Positions 34,756-46,203 of a DNA stretch of 64,000 nt are shown here, one piece after another; the stretch's first letter is position 1; every line of letters starts with the position of its first letter. The notes under the pieces were generated by a model. That model searched no databases, was not told the DNA's origin, and saw nothing but the letters and a program-made list of their open reading frames with translations. This stretch comes from Rhizophagus irregularis (Eukaryota > Glomeromycota > Glomeromycetes > Glomerales > Glomeraceae). A program made the translations under genes and the position numbers. The stretch spans positions 4,154,001 through 4,218,000 of the forward strand of contig NC_089432.1 in the NCBI RefSeq assembly GCF_026210795.1, in the 5' to 3' direction.

Positions 34756-35999
34756 TTTAATTATTAAATTAAAACATCGAATATTTATTTATAGTGTTTA
34801 TTTTTTCCAAGATTTACAAGATAGTAAATACACTGCTTTAAAATATAAAATAAATAAATTGTTATAATTTTATAATTTTATTATATATTTTATGTGATCA
34901 TCAGTTGATATAATTTTCTTTTATGCTTAAAGCCTTAAACATATTTTATGTATACCATAATATCTTTCATTTTAAATAAAAATGTCTTCCAAATATAAAA
35001 AACTTAAAAGTATAAATTTCTCAAGTAAATTAATTATTTAATTAAAAGTTTTAACTTTAATTGCAACTATTCTTATTACTAACAATTATAAACTAAAAAT
35101 GTAATGATTACTGAATTTTAATTGAATAACATTTCATCTCATGTCTTAAATTCATTTGTTAAAAAAAATTTTTCATTAAAATTTTTTTATTTTTTGTTTT
35201 AATTAATTAATTAACTATAAATAAAACCCAAGTTCACCAGGTGGGAGGGTGGGGCGCTACTCTATTCAATAATGATTAATGATTAATGATTATTTAAATT
35301 TCACCCAAAGTATTTCCTTAACCGTATGGTAGATCATGACCCAAAAAGGGTATTTATTGCAAGTGTTTTGAAACTCTGTATGGGAACTTCACGGTGTACG
35401 TATATAAAAATAAATAACTATTACTTTATTTTTTACTTTATACTTAAAAATAATAACCTTTGCGTTACAAGGTACAAATAAATAAAATAGGGAAAATGGA
35501 GAACTTGTTTTCTATCATACGATAAATAGTTACTTGTTATATTTAATATAATACAAATAATTTTTTTTTATATTTCATAATATTCTTTAGCATGAGTATT
35601 AAAGGATGTATTATAAAAAAATTAATTTATGTCAACGCTTTTTGGTGGAAGAAAATAATAGTTGTCTTATTTTAATATTTAATTACAAATAAAGGAATAA
35701 TTTGCAACATTCATTTCGTAAAATAAATAAATTTGCGATCAAATTTTCAAATTTTTTTTAATCTATGCAATTTACGAAATACGGACGTTTAAGAAAAATA
35801 TAATGATGTATATATTTCTGAAATTAGACAAACATCAATTACAAATTATATATTGTAAAACAAACGTAAATATTCATTATGTAACAAATTAAGTTTCGCA
35901 TCAGAATAATGATTATGTAATTCTATTTAGTTTGTCTTTCAAAAAATTCTCATCCTTTTTTTTTAAAAAAAAAATCATCTCAATCTTTTTATAATAAAG
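34756..35999. other. Intergenic; 3' flank of the kinase gene and upstream region of the RPB10-like gene
   Basis: The first about 200 bp repeat the conserved downstream flank (agatagtaaatacactgctt). Later sequence holds triple aatgattaatgattaatg near 35270 and a T9A10 palindrome at 35956-35974, about 25 bp before the RPB10-like start. No other gene is seen. Confidence 0.5.
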
Positions 36000-36882
36000 A
36001 TGATTATTCCAATTCGTTGTTTTACTTGTGGAAAAGTATTAGCTAATAAATGGAATCATTATCAAACTATGTTAGAAAGCGAATATTCTGAAAGGTATTT
36101 TTTTTAAAATTGATTTGATTTTCACACAAATCATTTTTAAATTAATATTATTTCTTTTTATCAAATGTAAAAAAGTGATGCATTAGAAGCTCTTGGAATA
36201 ACAAGATATTGTTGTCGTCGTATGCTCATATCTCACGTTGATTTTATTCAAAAAATTTTAACGTTTGCTCGTATGTTAAAATTTATTTATACCATATATC
36301 TTATTGTCCGGTCCGAAGCGATGGACACTATGAAAAAAAAAATCGATCACGTGAATTTCTCTGTCCGCCACGTGAACGTTACCCAATGAAATCTTCCCGT
36401 TTCCTAGTTAATAATTCTTGTTCTAATCGATGATATAATATTATTTCATTTTTTTTTACTGTTAAATAGCACAAGTATCAACAGGAATTAGTATTGAATA
36501 TTCAGGGCCTTCTATTTTTAGAAACATCTATAATGAATCGTCTACATCACTTTCACCTTTTAATTCTCCACGATATGAACCTGAAAGTTCTCGTTCCTCT
36601 GATGAGAATCTTTCTAACAGGACTTATAGAATCACATCAGGAAACCTTCTTGATAATGGTTCTCCCAGATATGTTCCAGATGAAAGTTCACCAAGATATT
36701 CCCAAAATGATGATTCTTCTCCCAGATATGTTTCAGGTGAAAGTTCACCAAGATATTTCCAAAACGATGATTCTTATCTAAACTCTGGCCAAATTAATCC
36801 CGTATATGGACTTAATTCGGATGATCATTCTCTTAGGTATGCATCGTCTCCCAATTCTGGTTCTCCATCTTATCAATTTTGA
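36000..36882 (+). CDS. RPB10-like RNA polymerase subunit with SPRY-motif tail
   Basis: Exons 36000-36094, 36176-36270 and 36470-36882 join to 200 residues. Residues 1-63 match RPB10/ABC10-beta, the small zinc-binding subunit shared by RNA polymerases I, II and III. They show [13 protein letters not shown] with Cxx[18 protein letters not shown] with the CC pair, and HVDFIQKIL. The normal protein is about 65-75 residues long. Here exon 3 adds about 135 Ser-rich residues with repeated SPRY tetrapeptides ([39 protein letters not shown]). The open frame ends at a TGA (36880-36882). One extra T would extend it to a stop at 37089-37091, adding more of the same (DESPRYSPDC). Unspliced intron 2 would instead give a tail of about 40 residues. 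It may be a duplicated or neofunctionalised copy. Confidence 0.78.
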
Positions 36883-37091
36883 ATCAATTATTTTACGATG
36901 CTTCTTCTATATATGAACCATTTCCCAGTTCTTTGAGACAAGAGCCGAGACAAGTAATTCCTGATTCTCCAACCTATCAATCTGCTTCAATTGGAGAATA
37001 TGAACAAGAGAATGATTACCTCTCACAAAATTTACCTAAACAAGATCAAGCACATGGTGATGAATCTCCAAGATATTCTCCTGATTGTTAG

Positions 37092-37865
37092 AGTAATTTA
37101 ATATGTATGACATACTGTATCTATCTGATTTTGAAAATTTTGTGTTTCTATTATTATTTGCACAATTTGCACGTAATCTTATATTTCTTTAACTTGCGTG
37201 ACCATTTGTATTTTTTCCTGCTATAATAAAAATATATATATATAAATTTGCTAATGTTCATTAAAATCAAAAATAGAACAATAATTATTTAGACTTTTAT
37301 TTAAGGCTTCCATATCATTCAATTTGATTTTGAATTGTCAAATTAACCAAATAGCCGAAAATACTTTCAATTTGAACTTCAGTTAAAATCATTTATTAGT
37401 GAAAAAAAAAAAATTACAAGTTATACAAACTAATGAATAATTTACGTAAAAAAACTTACTCTATGGAATATTTCTTTGTACTTTACATTCCTCTATATAC
37501 CATTTCATTCTCTAAATTATTATTTTCAAGGTACTAATACAAAAAAAAGGTAACAACACATCAGGCGACATTATGTAATTCTGGTGCGTGGAATTAAAAT
37601 TAAACAAGCGATAATTATGATTATTTATCCTACGTTGCAAATCAGACGAAATCCACATTAATCGGATCATACAACGGTGTTTGTACGACAGATTAATTTC
37701 TTTTACAAAATATTTTTGAACACATACTTGTTATATTTGCCAAAATATAGCAACGGAAAAAAATGATTCACAATATAACAAAGAATTGAAATTAGATTTT
37801 TTGTAAAGGAAATGGGCGACTTGGATATTTAAGATAAAAAAAGGATTTTGTTTGATGGGTAAATT
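37092..37865. other. Intergenic, no gene seen
   Basis: AT-rich sequence downstream of the RPB10-like gene, including a TA microsatellite near 37230. No open frame with coding character was found. Confidence 0.4.
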
Positions 37866-37869
37866 ATTC

Positions 37870-38180
37870 GTAAAGATTAATGGTCGCAAATTCTTAAAGT
37901 GACCGAAGACAAGCAGGATGTTAAATTATTTAAGCTAACTTATACTGGTCACAAAATTCCATGCAGGTACTGTATAATCGAAGAAATGAAAACGTAAATA
38001 AAAAATGAGCAATTTTTGTTAAAAATATAATATTAAATATCAATTTTTTTTAAAAAAAATACTAACAAATTCATCTGGTTTAATATCAAAAATAAATAAA
38101 TAAATAGATTTTAGGAATAATGCGATGACGACAAGCAGGATTTCACTTTCTTGTCAACAAGGGACCAGCCGTACCACATA
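37870..38180 (+). pseudogene. Two-exon coding fragment cut by a transposon
   Basis: The frame from about 37884 reads WSQILKVTEDKQDVKLFKL, then TYTGHKIPC. A plausible GT-AG intron (about 37967-38113) follows, then NNAMTTSRISLSCQQGTSR up to the edge of the mariner-like element at 38181. No ATG or upstream exon is visible and the frame does not continue sensibly after the element. The family is not recognised. The coding look and intact splice sites suggest a gene truncated by the insertion. Confidence 0.4.
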
Positions 38181-38259
38181 CACAGTGAAATTCGATATAA
38201 CGGAACCATCCGTTCCAGTAAAAATATCCGGTATATCGACTATCGAGACTTCCGATATA

Positions 38260-38443
38260 CAGTCAAACCTTTATATAACGATATGTCGGGACATATATGA
38301 AATTTTTAGAAAATATCGTTATATCAAAGTTATACCGATATTTATATGTCCTCACATATAGTGGGAAAATAAAATTTTATCGGTATATCAAGTTTTTAAT
38401 AGTATATCGGTATATCGAATATCGGTATATCGAGGTTAGACTG
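38260..38443. mobile_element. Nested pogo-like MITE (184 bp)
   Basis: The ends cagtcaaacctttatataac (left) and the inverse of cgaggttagactg (right) are inverted, with TA on both sides (38258-38259, 38444-38445). The interior is a chain of inverted tatcggtatatcg motifs. The termini resemble Tigger/pogo ends. It lies inside the 38181-39278 element and is therefore younger. Confidence 0.65.
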
Positions 38444-38493
38444 TATCAAAAAATTTCGATATACCGGATTTTATATATAAATCACATGAAATT

Positions 38494-38636
38494 GGTTACG
38501 GTACATTTTGCCGAAAGCCATTTCGCCGAAAGGACGTTTCGCCGAAAAATAGGGCCAACATTATGCAGAATTATAAATAACTCAGGCCAGAGATTATTTT
38601 TCGGCGAAATGGCTTTCGGCAAAATGTCCTGATACC
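38494..38636. mobile_element. Nested MITE with 9-bp target duplication (143 bp)
   Basis: The long inverted ends share acattttgccgaaagccatt and continue through tcgccgaaa. The flanking 9-bp repeats are CATGAAATT at 38485-38493 and 38637-38645. A 9-bp duplication and long inverted repeats suggest a Mutator-like origin. Similar ttttgccaaaatg/cggtgaaatgg motifs near bases 1-60 and 1655-1680 may be old relatives. Confidence 0.72.
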
Positions 38637-39280
38637 CATGAAATTCCGTTATATCAAGTTTTTATTTGTGCGACATATGCGACAAACATTGAAAACATTT
38701 AATATTGATAAATTTTATACACTGAAATTAACTAAAACTTAAAAAAATCATTTATTCTACCCTGTTTTTGCTTTTTCTTACTTCACTATTAGACATATTT
38801 TCAATAAAAAAGTTCGTGATTAAAGTGTAAAAAAAGATTTCGATTTCGTGTATTTATTTTTAGGGGTTCACATATATTAATATTTTCAAATAAACAACTT
38901 ATTTAGGAAATTCTATTTATATTACATCCTTATAAAGTGATGGAATTTTTCTGAATATATAGACTAGGAATGTTGAAAATATTGAAGAATCTTTATCTGA
39001 GTCTTCAAAGCTTGCGTATTCCACTAAAATTTCTAAAAGGTTATCACGCTGCTAATTTTATTGGTTTAAAATCATGGATCGTCACGTGTTCCGGTAAATC
39101 GAATCATTTTTATTATAACTGATTTGTTATTTGTTCCGTTATAGCCATTATCGAGATTTTACTAATAAATTTCATTATATCAAATTTATTTTAATATATG
39201 TGATTTTGTTCCGGAAAAAAGTTCCGGTATAAGGTCAGTTCCGGTTTATTGGGTTCCGTTATATCGAATTTCACTGTGTA

Positions 39281-40656
39281 CTTGTAAAGAAAAAATTATC
39301 AACACCGTTCTTAAGAAGCTCTAGGAAATCATTGGTCCATTTATAAAAGTTTATGGTACAGCAGATAACGCGTTTGCATTCTTTATTTTATTTTTATTTT
39401 CATTTCAGAAAAATATATTATCAGTAACGATTAAATAATTTGATTCGGAGTAGTACAAAATTAAAACTGTAAAAAAGTCAAGTCGGACTAGCTATAATGC
39501 ACTACATTAAACATTACAGCTTTCATCAGGGGCGTGTGAAATAAAAACTACGTAACAATGATTAATAATCGCTCGAATCCAACGTATTGTTCTTTCATTC
39601 TAAAAAAATAAAAAAAGGGAAATGAAATAAGGTTAGGATGCTATATGCACATACTGTCAAGTAGGGTTCTACAGTTATGATAGGTCCGATATTGTTTTTA
39701 TTTTGGTACGGAAATAATTGTCCGTGTGCTGAGGTGTGAGCGGAAACGTAATAGTTTCCGCTTGTGAACTAACAGTACTGTCACTTGTAATCAATCGTTG
39801 ATGTATAATTATCGGAATGTGGAGTTCTTTTGAAGGAACAAATCCGGTTGTGAAAGTAATTTGCCGTCTTATTCTGAAATATCAAAGAAAGTATCGTCTT
39901 GGAAGAAGTACTGTAACACCTTCGATGATCGCCGCAGTGATCGCCATGTGAGATATCTGTACCAAGCGGCGCGCTCATAAAAATCGGGTAAGCTGCTACA
40001 ATCGTGGCGTTTCTTTATTTTGGGTTGAACTCCTCTAGTACTGAGAGGAAGTGTAGGTCGTCTTGCCCTTCTATGCTTGGTATACTGTAACACATGATCC
40101 CTACGTGAATTCTTTTCTTTGTTTCTGATCGACCTCTTGCACAATGAATCGAATCGTCTAGACTTCCATGAGAACTATTCCTCATTGGTACATTGCGATC
40201 TACATTTTTTCCATTTTTGTTTGAAAGCGCGTGATGTCCGCGATGCATCTGAAGATATTATTATTTTTTATAGATTTTGTTACTTTGATTAGTATTTCTT
40301 GTTTCAAAATCAGACTTTATTTGCTGAATTCCATAACGCTTCAATTTCTCTTTTATATTTCCTTATTTCTTGGTCATATTTGTTTTCAAAACTTGCTTTT
40401 GTTCTTCTGGCTTTTTTTTTGTTTCGTCTCATCTATCTAGTCCCGTTTCTCCTATTTGTTTTGGTCTTTTATAGACTTTTCGCCGAATTTTTCTAACTGG
40501 GAAACCTTTTTTTGATATCGTTATACCCATTTTATCGTATAAAAAGTTTTTTTTTAAAGTAAAACATTACTCCTTTGCTCTCATATTTAATTAAACAGAT
40601 AAGGAAGTACTATAAGGTTTCAATTATCGTTAAAATTGATAAACAATTTATTGAGA
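39281..40656. other. Intergenic with minus-strand coding remnants
   Basis: The minus strand from about 40500 to 39780 shows protein-like stretches in shifting frames. Examples are GFPVRKIRRKVYKRPKQIG, RRTKASFENKYDQEIRKYKR, and an Arg/His-rich part at 40250-39870 that is less AT-rich than its surroundings. No domain is recognised. The basic, charged composition would fit a decayed retroelement ORF1. The final 150 bp upstream of 40657 should contain the promoter of the giant kinase gene. Confidence 0.35.
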
Positions 40657-43600
40657 ATGTCAAAAGAAACGAAAGAGACTGACCCCAAAGAACCAAATTA
40701 TTATAATAAGTGGTTAGAAAAATCAATTGCAAATGAATATCTCAATTATTATGAATATTCTGAATTTAAAAATTTAGAATCTATAGGAAATGGTTCACAT
40801 GGAAATGTCGTTCGTGCTAATTGGAAAAATGCTGGAAATTTTTTTGCTTTAAAAACTTTTAAATATTATGACAATATAATGTTAAAAGAACTCGTTAATG
40901 AGGTAATTAATCTCAATTAACTTTATTATAAATTTCAAATATTAAAATTAAAATATTGTTTTCTTTTCCAGATAAAATTACAAAAAAGAGTTGATTATCA
41001 TGAAAATATTATACGGTTTTACGGCATCACGAAAGTGGAAACTGGTAAATTTCAAGTTCTAGCATGTGTTACATTAATAATTTGGTTTAAAATACTCTCT
41101 TTTTTATCCAGAAAAATATTCGTTAGTCTTGGAATATGCCGACAATGGTACACTAAAAACTTATTTAAATAAGCATTGTAATGAACTTAATTGGATTGAT
41201 AAATATCAGTTGGCATTTCAACTAGCCAATGCGGTAGAATGTTTACATGATTGTAATATAATTCATCGTGATCTGGTAATAATGAATTAATTTTGTAATT
41301 TGATAATAGATTAATTTATTATATTCGTTTTAATAAACTCCATTTATTATTATAGCACGGAGATAATATACTAGTACATCAGCAAAAGATAAAGTTAACA
41401 GACTTCGGTTTATCAAAAAAAATTTCTGAAGCATCAAGCAATACATCAAAAATACTTGGCGTAATACCTTTTATTGATCCAAAAAAGTTATATGAACAAG
41501 GTTACAAATTAAACAAGAAATCTGATGTATACAGCATCGGAGTTTTGATGTGGCAAATTTCAAGTGGCCGTCAACCATTTTCTGATTATGATTATGACGT
41601 AAGTTTGTCCTTGTCCATAGTAAATGGAAAACGAGAAAAAACTATTGATAATACTCCTATAGAATATAGTAATTTGTATACAGGTAATTAATATTCTTAA
41701 TATTTTAATTTTATTAATTCATTGATCGAAAGTTTAGTAATGTAATTTTTTTAACTAGAATGTTGGAAAGATGATCCGGATGAACGTCCAAATATACAGA
41801 ATGTCGTTTCTATCCTTTATGAAATAATATTTCCCAAACAAGAAGGTATAACTAATACTGTTAATGTTAATAAAGGAAAAGAAAATAATCAACTGGAAAA
41901 ATGTGAAACGACTTCTAAATCAATCAAAACCGTGGATTTAAATAATGAATTGATATCATATACTGGATTAAATATAAGTTGTGAAAATAATTTATCAAGT
42001 ACATCAATTCAAACAAATATGTCAAAAATTTCATACGGGTCAACATTTGATAAAACTAATAATATAATTGTTCAAAAGTTAATTAAGGTTATAAATAGGA
42101 AACATGATAAGGAAAGTATTAATTTTCAAGATTTTCAACGATTTATCAATCAGCAAATTTTAGAATTGAATCAAAGTTCAGATAATCTCGTTAAATGGCT
42201 AACTAAACAAGTAAATCCACAATATATTTATTTACTTGGACTACTTTATTATTATAATATTGGTACAGAGGAAAATAGTACAAAAGCATTCAAATTATTC
42301 TTAAAAGCATCTGAAGACAATTATTTGACTGCACAAGTCTATCTTGGAAAATGTTATTATGATGGATTTGGAATTGAGAGTAATAAAAACTTGACATTTA
42401 ATTGGTATCAAAAATCTGCAGAGAATGACAGTATTATTGGACAATTCTATTTAGGAAATTGTTATGAATTTGGCATTGGAACTGCAAAAGATATTATAAA
42501 ATCAGTACATTGGTATAAAAAAGCAGCTAAAAGCGGAAAAAAAGTGCAAAACTTTATCTTGCAAATTGTTTTAGGTTAGGAAAAGGAGTCGAAAAAGATG
42601 AAATTAAAGCATTTAAATATTATGAAATTTTGGCTAAACAAGAAATTTCAGATGCTCAATATCAACTGGGAAATTGTTATTATAATGGGATTGGAACGAG
42701 AATAGATAAAATACAAGCTAAATGTTGGTATGAAAAAGCAACAAAAAATGGAAATATTATTGCAAAAGATAATCTTTTAAAGTACTATAATAAAAGACAA
42801 AAGTTAAAAATAAGTAATATTAAAGAAATTAAATTTCAAAAAAAAACCAAGTTTTAAAGGTTTCAAGTACTTTATAACTAAATTTACAAAAAATAATCAA
42901 AATAATATTTTTAGCAAAGGTCAAATAGTGGCAGAAAATGAAAATGAAGGGTTACCATTTGATTTGATTAATCATTATAAAAAAAATAAATGTGTAAGAA
43001 GAGATGGGAGAAATGCTTTTGAATTCCATAAACTTTTAGCTGAACAAGGAAATATAAATGCAAAATTTCAACTTGGTTATTGTTATGATGAAGGAATTGG
43101 AATTGATATTAATAAAGTAAAAGCATTTGAATTATACAAAGTAGCAGCAGAAAAAGGAAATAGTGAAGCACAATATAATTTGAGTTTTTTGTATGAATTA
43201 GGAGAAGGAGTTGATAAAAATGAAGAAAAGGCATTTGAAATAATTAAAAAATTAGCAGAAAAAGGAGATTTAGATGCAAATTATAAGCTTGCTTACTACT
43301 ATAATAAAGGAATTGGAACTGAAATCAATAAATCAAAAGCATTTAAATTAATGAAAGATATAGCAGAAAAAGATTATATAGATGCTCAATATCAACTTGG
43401 ATGTTATTATGATAAAGGAATTGGAACTGAAATTAATAAATCAAAAGCATTTGAATTATATAAAAAGTTAGCTAAAAAAGGATGCAATAAAGCACAATTT
43501 AATTTGAGTTTTTTCTATGAATTAGGAGGAGTTGATAAAAATGAAGAAAAGGCATTTGAAATAATTAAAAAATTAGCAGAAAAAGGAGATTTAGATGCAA

Positions 43601-46203
43601 ATTATAAGCTTGCTTACTACTATAATAAAGGAATTGGAACTGAAATCAATAAATCAAAAGCATTTAAATTAATGAAAGATTTAGCAGAAAAAGATTATAT
43701 AGATGCTCAATACAAACTTGCTTATTACTACAGTGAAGGAATTGGAATTGAAATCAATAAATCAAAAGCATTTGAATTAATGAAAGATTTAGCAGAAAAA
43801 GATTATGTAAATGCTCAATATATACTTGGATATTATTATGAAGAAGGAATTGGAATTGAAATCAATAAATCAAAAGCATTTGAATTATATAAAAAGTTAG
43901 CTGAAAAAGGATGCAATAAAGCGCAATTTAATTTGAGTTTTTTGTATGAATTAGGAGAAGGAGTTGATAAAAATGAAGAAAAGGCATTTGAAATAATTAA
44001 AAAATTAGCAGAAAAAGGAGATTTAGATGCAAATTATAAGCTTGCTTACTACTATAATAAAGGAATTGGAACTGAAATCAATAAATCAAAAGCATTTAAA
44101 TTAATGAAAGATTTAGCAGAAAAAGATTATGTAGATGCTCAATACAAACTTGCTTATTACTACAGTGAAGGAATTGGAATTGAAATCAATAAATCAAAAG
44201 CATTTGAATTAATGAAAGATTTAGCAGAAAAAGATTATGTAAATGCTCAATATATACTTGGATATTATTATGAAAAAGGAATTGGAACTGAAATCAATAA
44301 ATCAAAAGCATTTAAATTAATGAAAGATTTAGCAGAAAAAGATAATGTAGATGCTCAATACAAACTTGCTTATTACTACAGTGAAGGAATTGGAACTGAA
44401 ATTAATAAATCAAAGGCATTTGAATTATATAATATAGCTGCTAAAAAAGGAGTTACTATTGCACAATTTGATTTAGCTATATTATATCAATATGGAGAGG
44501 GAGTTATCAAAGATGATAAAAAAGCATTTGAATTAATGAAAGATTTAGCAGAAAAAGATTATGTAGATGCTCAATACAAACTTGCTTATTACTACCGTAA
44601 AGGAATTGGAACTGAAATCAATAAATCAAAAGCATTTGAATTAATGAAAGATTTAGCAGAAAAAGATAATGTAGATGCTCAATTTCAACTTGCTTATTAC
44701 TACAATGAAGGAATTGGAACTGAAATTAATAAATCAAGAGCATTTGAATTATATAATGTAGCTGCTAAAAAAGGAGTTACTATTGCACAATTTGATTCAG
44801 ATATATTATATCAATATGGAAAGGGAGTTAATAAAGGTGATAAAAAAGCATTTGAGTTAATAAAAGATTTAGCAGAAAAAGACGATGTAGATGCTCAATT
44901 TCAACTTGCTTATTACTACAGTGAAGTAATTGGAACTGAAATCAATAAATCAAAAGCATTTAAATTAATGAAAGATTTAGCAGAAAAAGATTATGTAAAT
45001 GCTCAATATATACTTGGATATTATTATGAAAAAGGAATTGGAACTGAAATCAATAAATCAAAAGCATTTAAATTAATGAAAGATTTAGCAGAAAAAGATT
45101 ATGTAGATGCTCAATTTGAACTTGGATGTTATTATGAAGAAGGAATTGGCACTGAAATCAATAAATCAAAAGCATTTAAATTAATGAAAGATTTAGCAGA
45201 AAAAGATTATGTAGATGCTCAATTTGAACTTGGATGTTATTATGAAGAAGGAATTGGCACTGAAATCAATAAATCAAAAGCATTTAAATTAATGAAAGAT
45301 TTAGCTGAAAAAGATAATGTAGATGCTCAATATAAACTTGGATGTTATTATGAAGAAGGAATTGGCACTGAAATCAATAAATCAAAAGCATTTAAATTAA
45401 TGAAAGATTTAGCAGAAAAAGATAATGTAGATGCTCAATATAAACTTGGATGTTATTTTGAAGAAGGAATTGGAACTGAAAAAGATTTTAAAAAATCCTT
45501 TTACTGGTACCAAAAAGCAGCAGAAAATGGTGATGAAGTTGCACAGTATAATTTAGGAGAATGTTATGAATTAGGGATTGGTGTAAATAAAGATGAAATT
45601 AAAGCATTTGAATTTTATGAGAAATCGGCCGAAAATGGAGACATTAGTGCAAAATTTCAACTTGGATATTGTTATATAAATGGTATTGGAACTGAAATTA
45701 ATAAAGAAAAAGGATTTGAATTATATAATGAGGCAGCTGGCACTAATATCCGAATTAACCTCATTGAAAGTGATGAAGAAATAGTAAATGATTTAGACAA
45801 GGTTAATTATTGGTATCATAAAGCCGCCGAAAATGATAATAAACTTGCATTATATAAACTAGGTGAATTTTATGAATTAGATAAAGGTGTTGATAAAAAT
45901 GAAAGACGTGCATTTGAATTCTATATGAAATCAGCTGATCAAGAATATATAGATGCTCAATATAAAGTTGGGTATATTTACAATTATGGAACTCAGATTG
46001 ATATTGATAAAGAAAAGGCATTTAATTACTTTAAGATGGCTGCAAAGGGAGGAAATGTTGATGCACAATATAGCCTAGCATCTTTATACGAACGAGGAGA
46101 AGGAGCCGAAAAAAATATTGAGAATGCTATTTATTGGTACAAAAAAGCTGCAGAAAATGGATGCCTAGAGGCTGAAAAAGGTTTAAATTTATTATCAAAA
46201 TAG
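40657..46203 (+). CDS. Giant TKL-type kinase with about 36 Sel1 repeats, frame interrupted twice
   Basis: Exons 40657-40902, 40972-41044, 41112-41275, 41356-41683 and 41759-46203. Kinase motifs: GNGSHGNVV (altered glycine loop), [29 protein letters not shown]. The reading frame of exon 5 and that of the final 1091-codon stretch are the same. The piece between (about 42545-42840) is in another frame because one A is missing from an A7 run (about 42539-42545) and one extra A is present in an A9 run (42838-42846). Repairing both gives about 1751 residues; as written, translation stops at 42577-42579. The Sel1 region starts near residue 428 and fills the rest, in nearly identical 36-residue units. 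Alternative: two genes, a kinase and a separate Sel1 protein; but the frame is open from 42847 back through [10 protein letters not shown], and no ATG marks a new start. Confidence 0.75.
43200..45480 (+). repeat. Coding minisatellite of 108-bp Sel1 units
   Basis: About 20 tandem units of 108 bp encode 36-residue Sel1 repeats of the form [20 protein letters not shown]. Several neighbouring units (for example 45118-45225 and 45226-45333) are almost identical in nucleotide sequence. A three-unit block beginning [18 protein letters not shown] recurs at about 43180, 43500 and 43925, showing higher-order duplication. One unit near 43530 lacks a codon. Confidence 0.85.

Larger units (their letters stand above)
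38181..39278. mobile_element. Tc1/mariner-pogo-like non-autonomous element with two nested MITEs
   Basis: The 27-bp terminal inverted repeats are perfect: they start cacagtgaaattcgatataa at 38181 and end with the inverse at 39278. TA flanks both sides (38179-38180, 39279-39280). TA duplication and CAGT-type ends indicate the Tc1/mariner-pogo group. Repeated ttccgttatatcgaat-like motifs fill the interior. Two other elements (38260-38443 and 38494-38636) are inserted within. No transposase frame remains. Confidence 0.78.

Noticed and set aside
36494-36781. Frame of 95 codons within the RPB10-like third exon
   Set aside because: It is an alternative frame of the SPRY-coding exon; the spliced frame gives a conserved RPB10 core and a regular Ser-Pro tail.
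38297-38632. Open frame of 111 codons
   Set aside because: It runs through the inverted repeats of two nested MITEs and has no coding character.
42851-42914. A small GT-AG intron between the giant kinase exon 5 and the long Sel1 frame
   Set aside because: The phase would fit and the acceptor TTTTTAG is good, but the sequence is also open and protein-like in the third frame ([10 protein letters not shown]), and the poly-A indel pair explains the frame changes more simply.
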